7,403 bases of DNA from Bacteroidota bacterium. GTDB lineage: Bacteria; Bacteroidota; Bacteroidia; Flavobacteriales; Flavobacteriaceae. Both the position numbers and the translations under genes were made by a program. Below the pieces are notes generated by a model. It made no database searches and was not told the origin of the DNA. It was given only the letters and a program-made list of their open reading frames with translations. Below are positions 6,715-7,403 of this stretch, one piece after another; positions within the stretch are counted from its first letter, which is position 1, and each line of letters opens with the position of its first letter. Where the stretch lies: the NCBI GenBank assembly GCA_006227965.1, contig SBFL01000215.1, forward strand, positions 1-7,403, in the 5' to 3' direction.

Positions 6715-7011
6715 TTATTTTAAAAGATCTCCCACATAGGGCATCAGCGCCAAATGGCGGGCCCTCTTGATAGCCTGTGCAACTTTCCGCTGGTATTTCA
6801 GAGAAGTCCCCGTGAGCCTGCGTGGAAGGATTTTTCCTTGTTCGTTCACCAGCTTCATCAGGAAATCGGGATCCTTGTAATCGATATACTTGATGCCGGA
6901 TTTCTTGAAACGGCAGTATTTCTTCTGCTTGCTGGTTTCTATGTTCAGCGGGGTCAGATACCGGATCTCTCCGTCCTTCTTTCCTTTCGCCTGTTGTTGT
7001 AAAGTGGCCAT
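6715..7011 (-). CDS. rpsR: 30S ribosomal protein S18 (bS18)
   Basis: A 98-residue protein of the small-subunit platform that binds 16S rRNA together with S6. The conserved core is clear: [64 protein letters not shown] (about residues 30-93). About 25 extra N-terminal residues ([25 protein letters not shown]) make it longer than E. coli S18 (75). There is a single Cys, so no zinc-ribbon form. The ATG at 7011 lies three bases after the rpsF stop and has no Shine-Dalgarno, so translation is probably coupled to rpsF. Confidence 0.99.
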   Translation of the reverse strand: MATLQQQAKGKKDGEIRYLTPLNIETSKQKKYCRFKKSGIKYIDYKDPDFLMKLVNEQGKILPRRLTGTSLKYQRKVAQAIKRARHLALMPYVGDLLK

Positions 7012-7014
7012 TTC

Positions 7015-7353
7015 TTACGCTTTAACTTTAAGTTTGTTCCTACGTTTTTCCGCCCATTCAACGGCGTGCTTATCCAGTTTTACGGTCAGAAAACGCATGA
7101 TGCGCTCGTCCCGTTTGAATTCCTGCTCATAAGGACCGATAGCTTCCCCTGGGGCAGTGAATTCAAAAAGGTGGTAAAAGCCACTTTTTTTGTTTTGAAT
7201 GGGATAGGCCAGTTTTTTCAGGCCCCAATCCTCCTTGGACACCATTTTGGCGCCATTCTTTTTCAAGAAATCCTCGAATTTCTTTACTGTTTCCTCTATC
7301 TGCTGGTCAGATAGAACGGGATTCAAAATGAAAACAGTTTCGTATTGGTTCAT
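7015..7353 (-). CDS. rpsF: 30S ribosomal protein S6 (bS6)
   Basis: A 112-residue protein that forms a heterodimer with S18 on the 30S platform. Family marks are the N-terminal YETVFILNPVLSDQQIEETVKKFEDFL, the segment WGLKKLAYPIQNKKSGFYHLFEF (about 43-65), and DERIMRFLTVKLDKHAVEW near the C-terminus. It is the first gene of rpsF-rpsR-rplI. No ssb or priB gene lies between rpsF and rpsR, unlike Firmicutes and E. coli respectively. The ATG at 7353 gives the standard N-terminus; the leader is short, AT-rich and without Shine-Dalgarno. A three-codon frame (ATG at 7361, TGA at 7352-7350) overlaps the start. Confidence 0.99.
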   Translation of the reverse strand: MNQYETVFILNPVLSDQQIEETVKKFEDFLKKNGAKMVSKEDWGLKKLAYPIQNKKSGFYHLFEFTAPGEAIGPYEQEFKRDERIMRFLTVKLDKHAVEWAEKRRNKLKVKA

Positions 7354-7379
7354 ATATACATTTTGTTTAAAAAGGAGCG

Positions 7380-7387
7380 CAAAAGTA
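7380..7387 (-). promoter_or_regulatory. -7 promoter element of the rpsF operon
   Basis: The minus strand reads TACTTTTG, a full match to the Bacteroidota TAnnTTTG element. It ends 26 bases before the rpsF ATG, which places transcription start near 7373-7376 and gives a leader of about 20 bases. The matching -33 element would fall beyond the right edge of the window and cannot be checked. Confidence 0.65.
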
Positions 7388-7403
7388 AGAATTCTTCATA
7401 GCA

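Noticed and set aside
7354..7380. S6:S18-binding leader RNA before rpsF
   Set aside because: The predicted leader is only about 20 bases and I see no CCG-bulge hairpin like the known S6:S18-binding motif.

Overview
The window looks like ordinary chromosomal core DNA of a Bacteroidota bacterium, most likely a member of the Flavobacteriaceae with moderate GC content. Four things support this: a large Oar-like TonB-dependent outer-membrane protein with an N-terminal carboxypeptidase-regulatory-like domain; the HisRS type carrying the LARGLNYYTGAIFEV signature; a small protein resembling the Bacteroidota-restricted DUF6495 family next to hisS; and TAnnTTTG -7 promoter elements with mostly no Shine-Dalgarno sequence. 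Naming a genus would be guesswork.

Layout. Positions 1-441 (+) hold the 3' end of an M42-family metallopeptidase gene, cut by the window edge so that its first codons are the catalytic Glu-Glu pair. A complete Nudix hydrolase gene (468-1016, +) follows on the same strand. It converges on hisS (1011-2387, -), and the two genes share the self-complementary hexamer TTATAA, which gives Leu-stop on both strands. Upstream of hisS on the minus strand lies a DUF6495-like gene (2439-2915, -). A hairpin-U7 terminator then separates it from the 1052-residue Oar-like receptor gene (2979-6137, -). A strong hairpin-U9 terminator (6196-6232) closes the ribosomal protein operon rpsF-rpsR-rplI (7353 down to 6249, -). 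The promoter -7 element of that operon is visible at the right edge.

How the genes work together. Most are housekeeping: protein turnover (M42), nucleotide or metabolite clean-up (Nudix), tRNA charging (hisS) and ribosome assembly (S6, S18, L9). The exception is the surface protein, which probably acts in TonB-dependent transport or secretion. There are about four transcription units: M42-Nudix (+), DUF6495-hisS (-) with a possible internal promoter before hisS, oar alone (-), and rpsF-rpsR-rplI (-).

I found no mobile element, CRISPR array, tRNA or rRNA gene, and no clearly new system. The points most worth a second look are the terminator whose U-tract touches the DUF6495 start codon, the G8 and G7 tracts in the surface protein gene, the shared palindromic stop of the convergent genes, the IPP-isomerase-like Nudix protein lacking the isomerase cysteine, and the strong Shine-Dalgarno before rplI.
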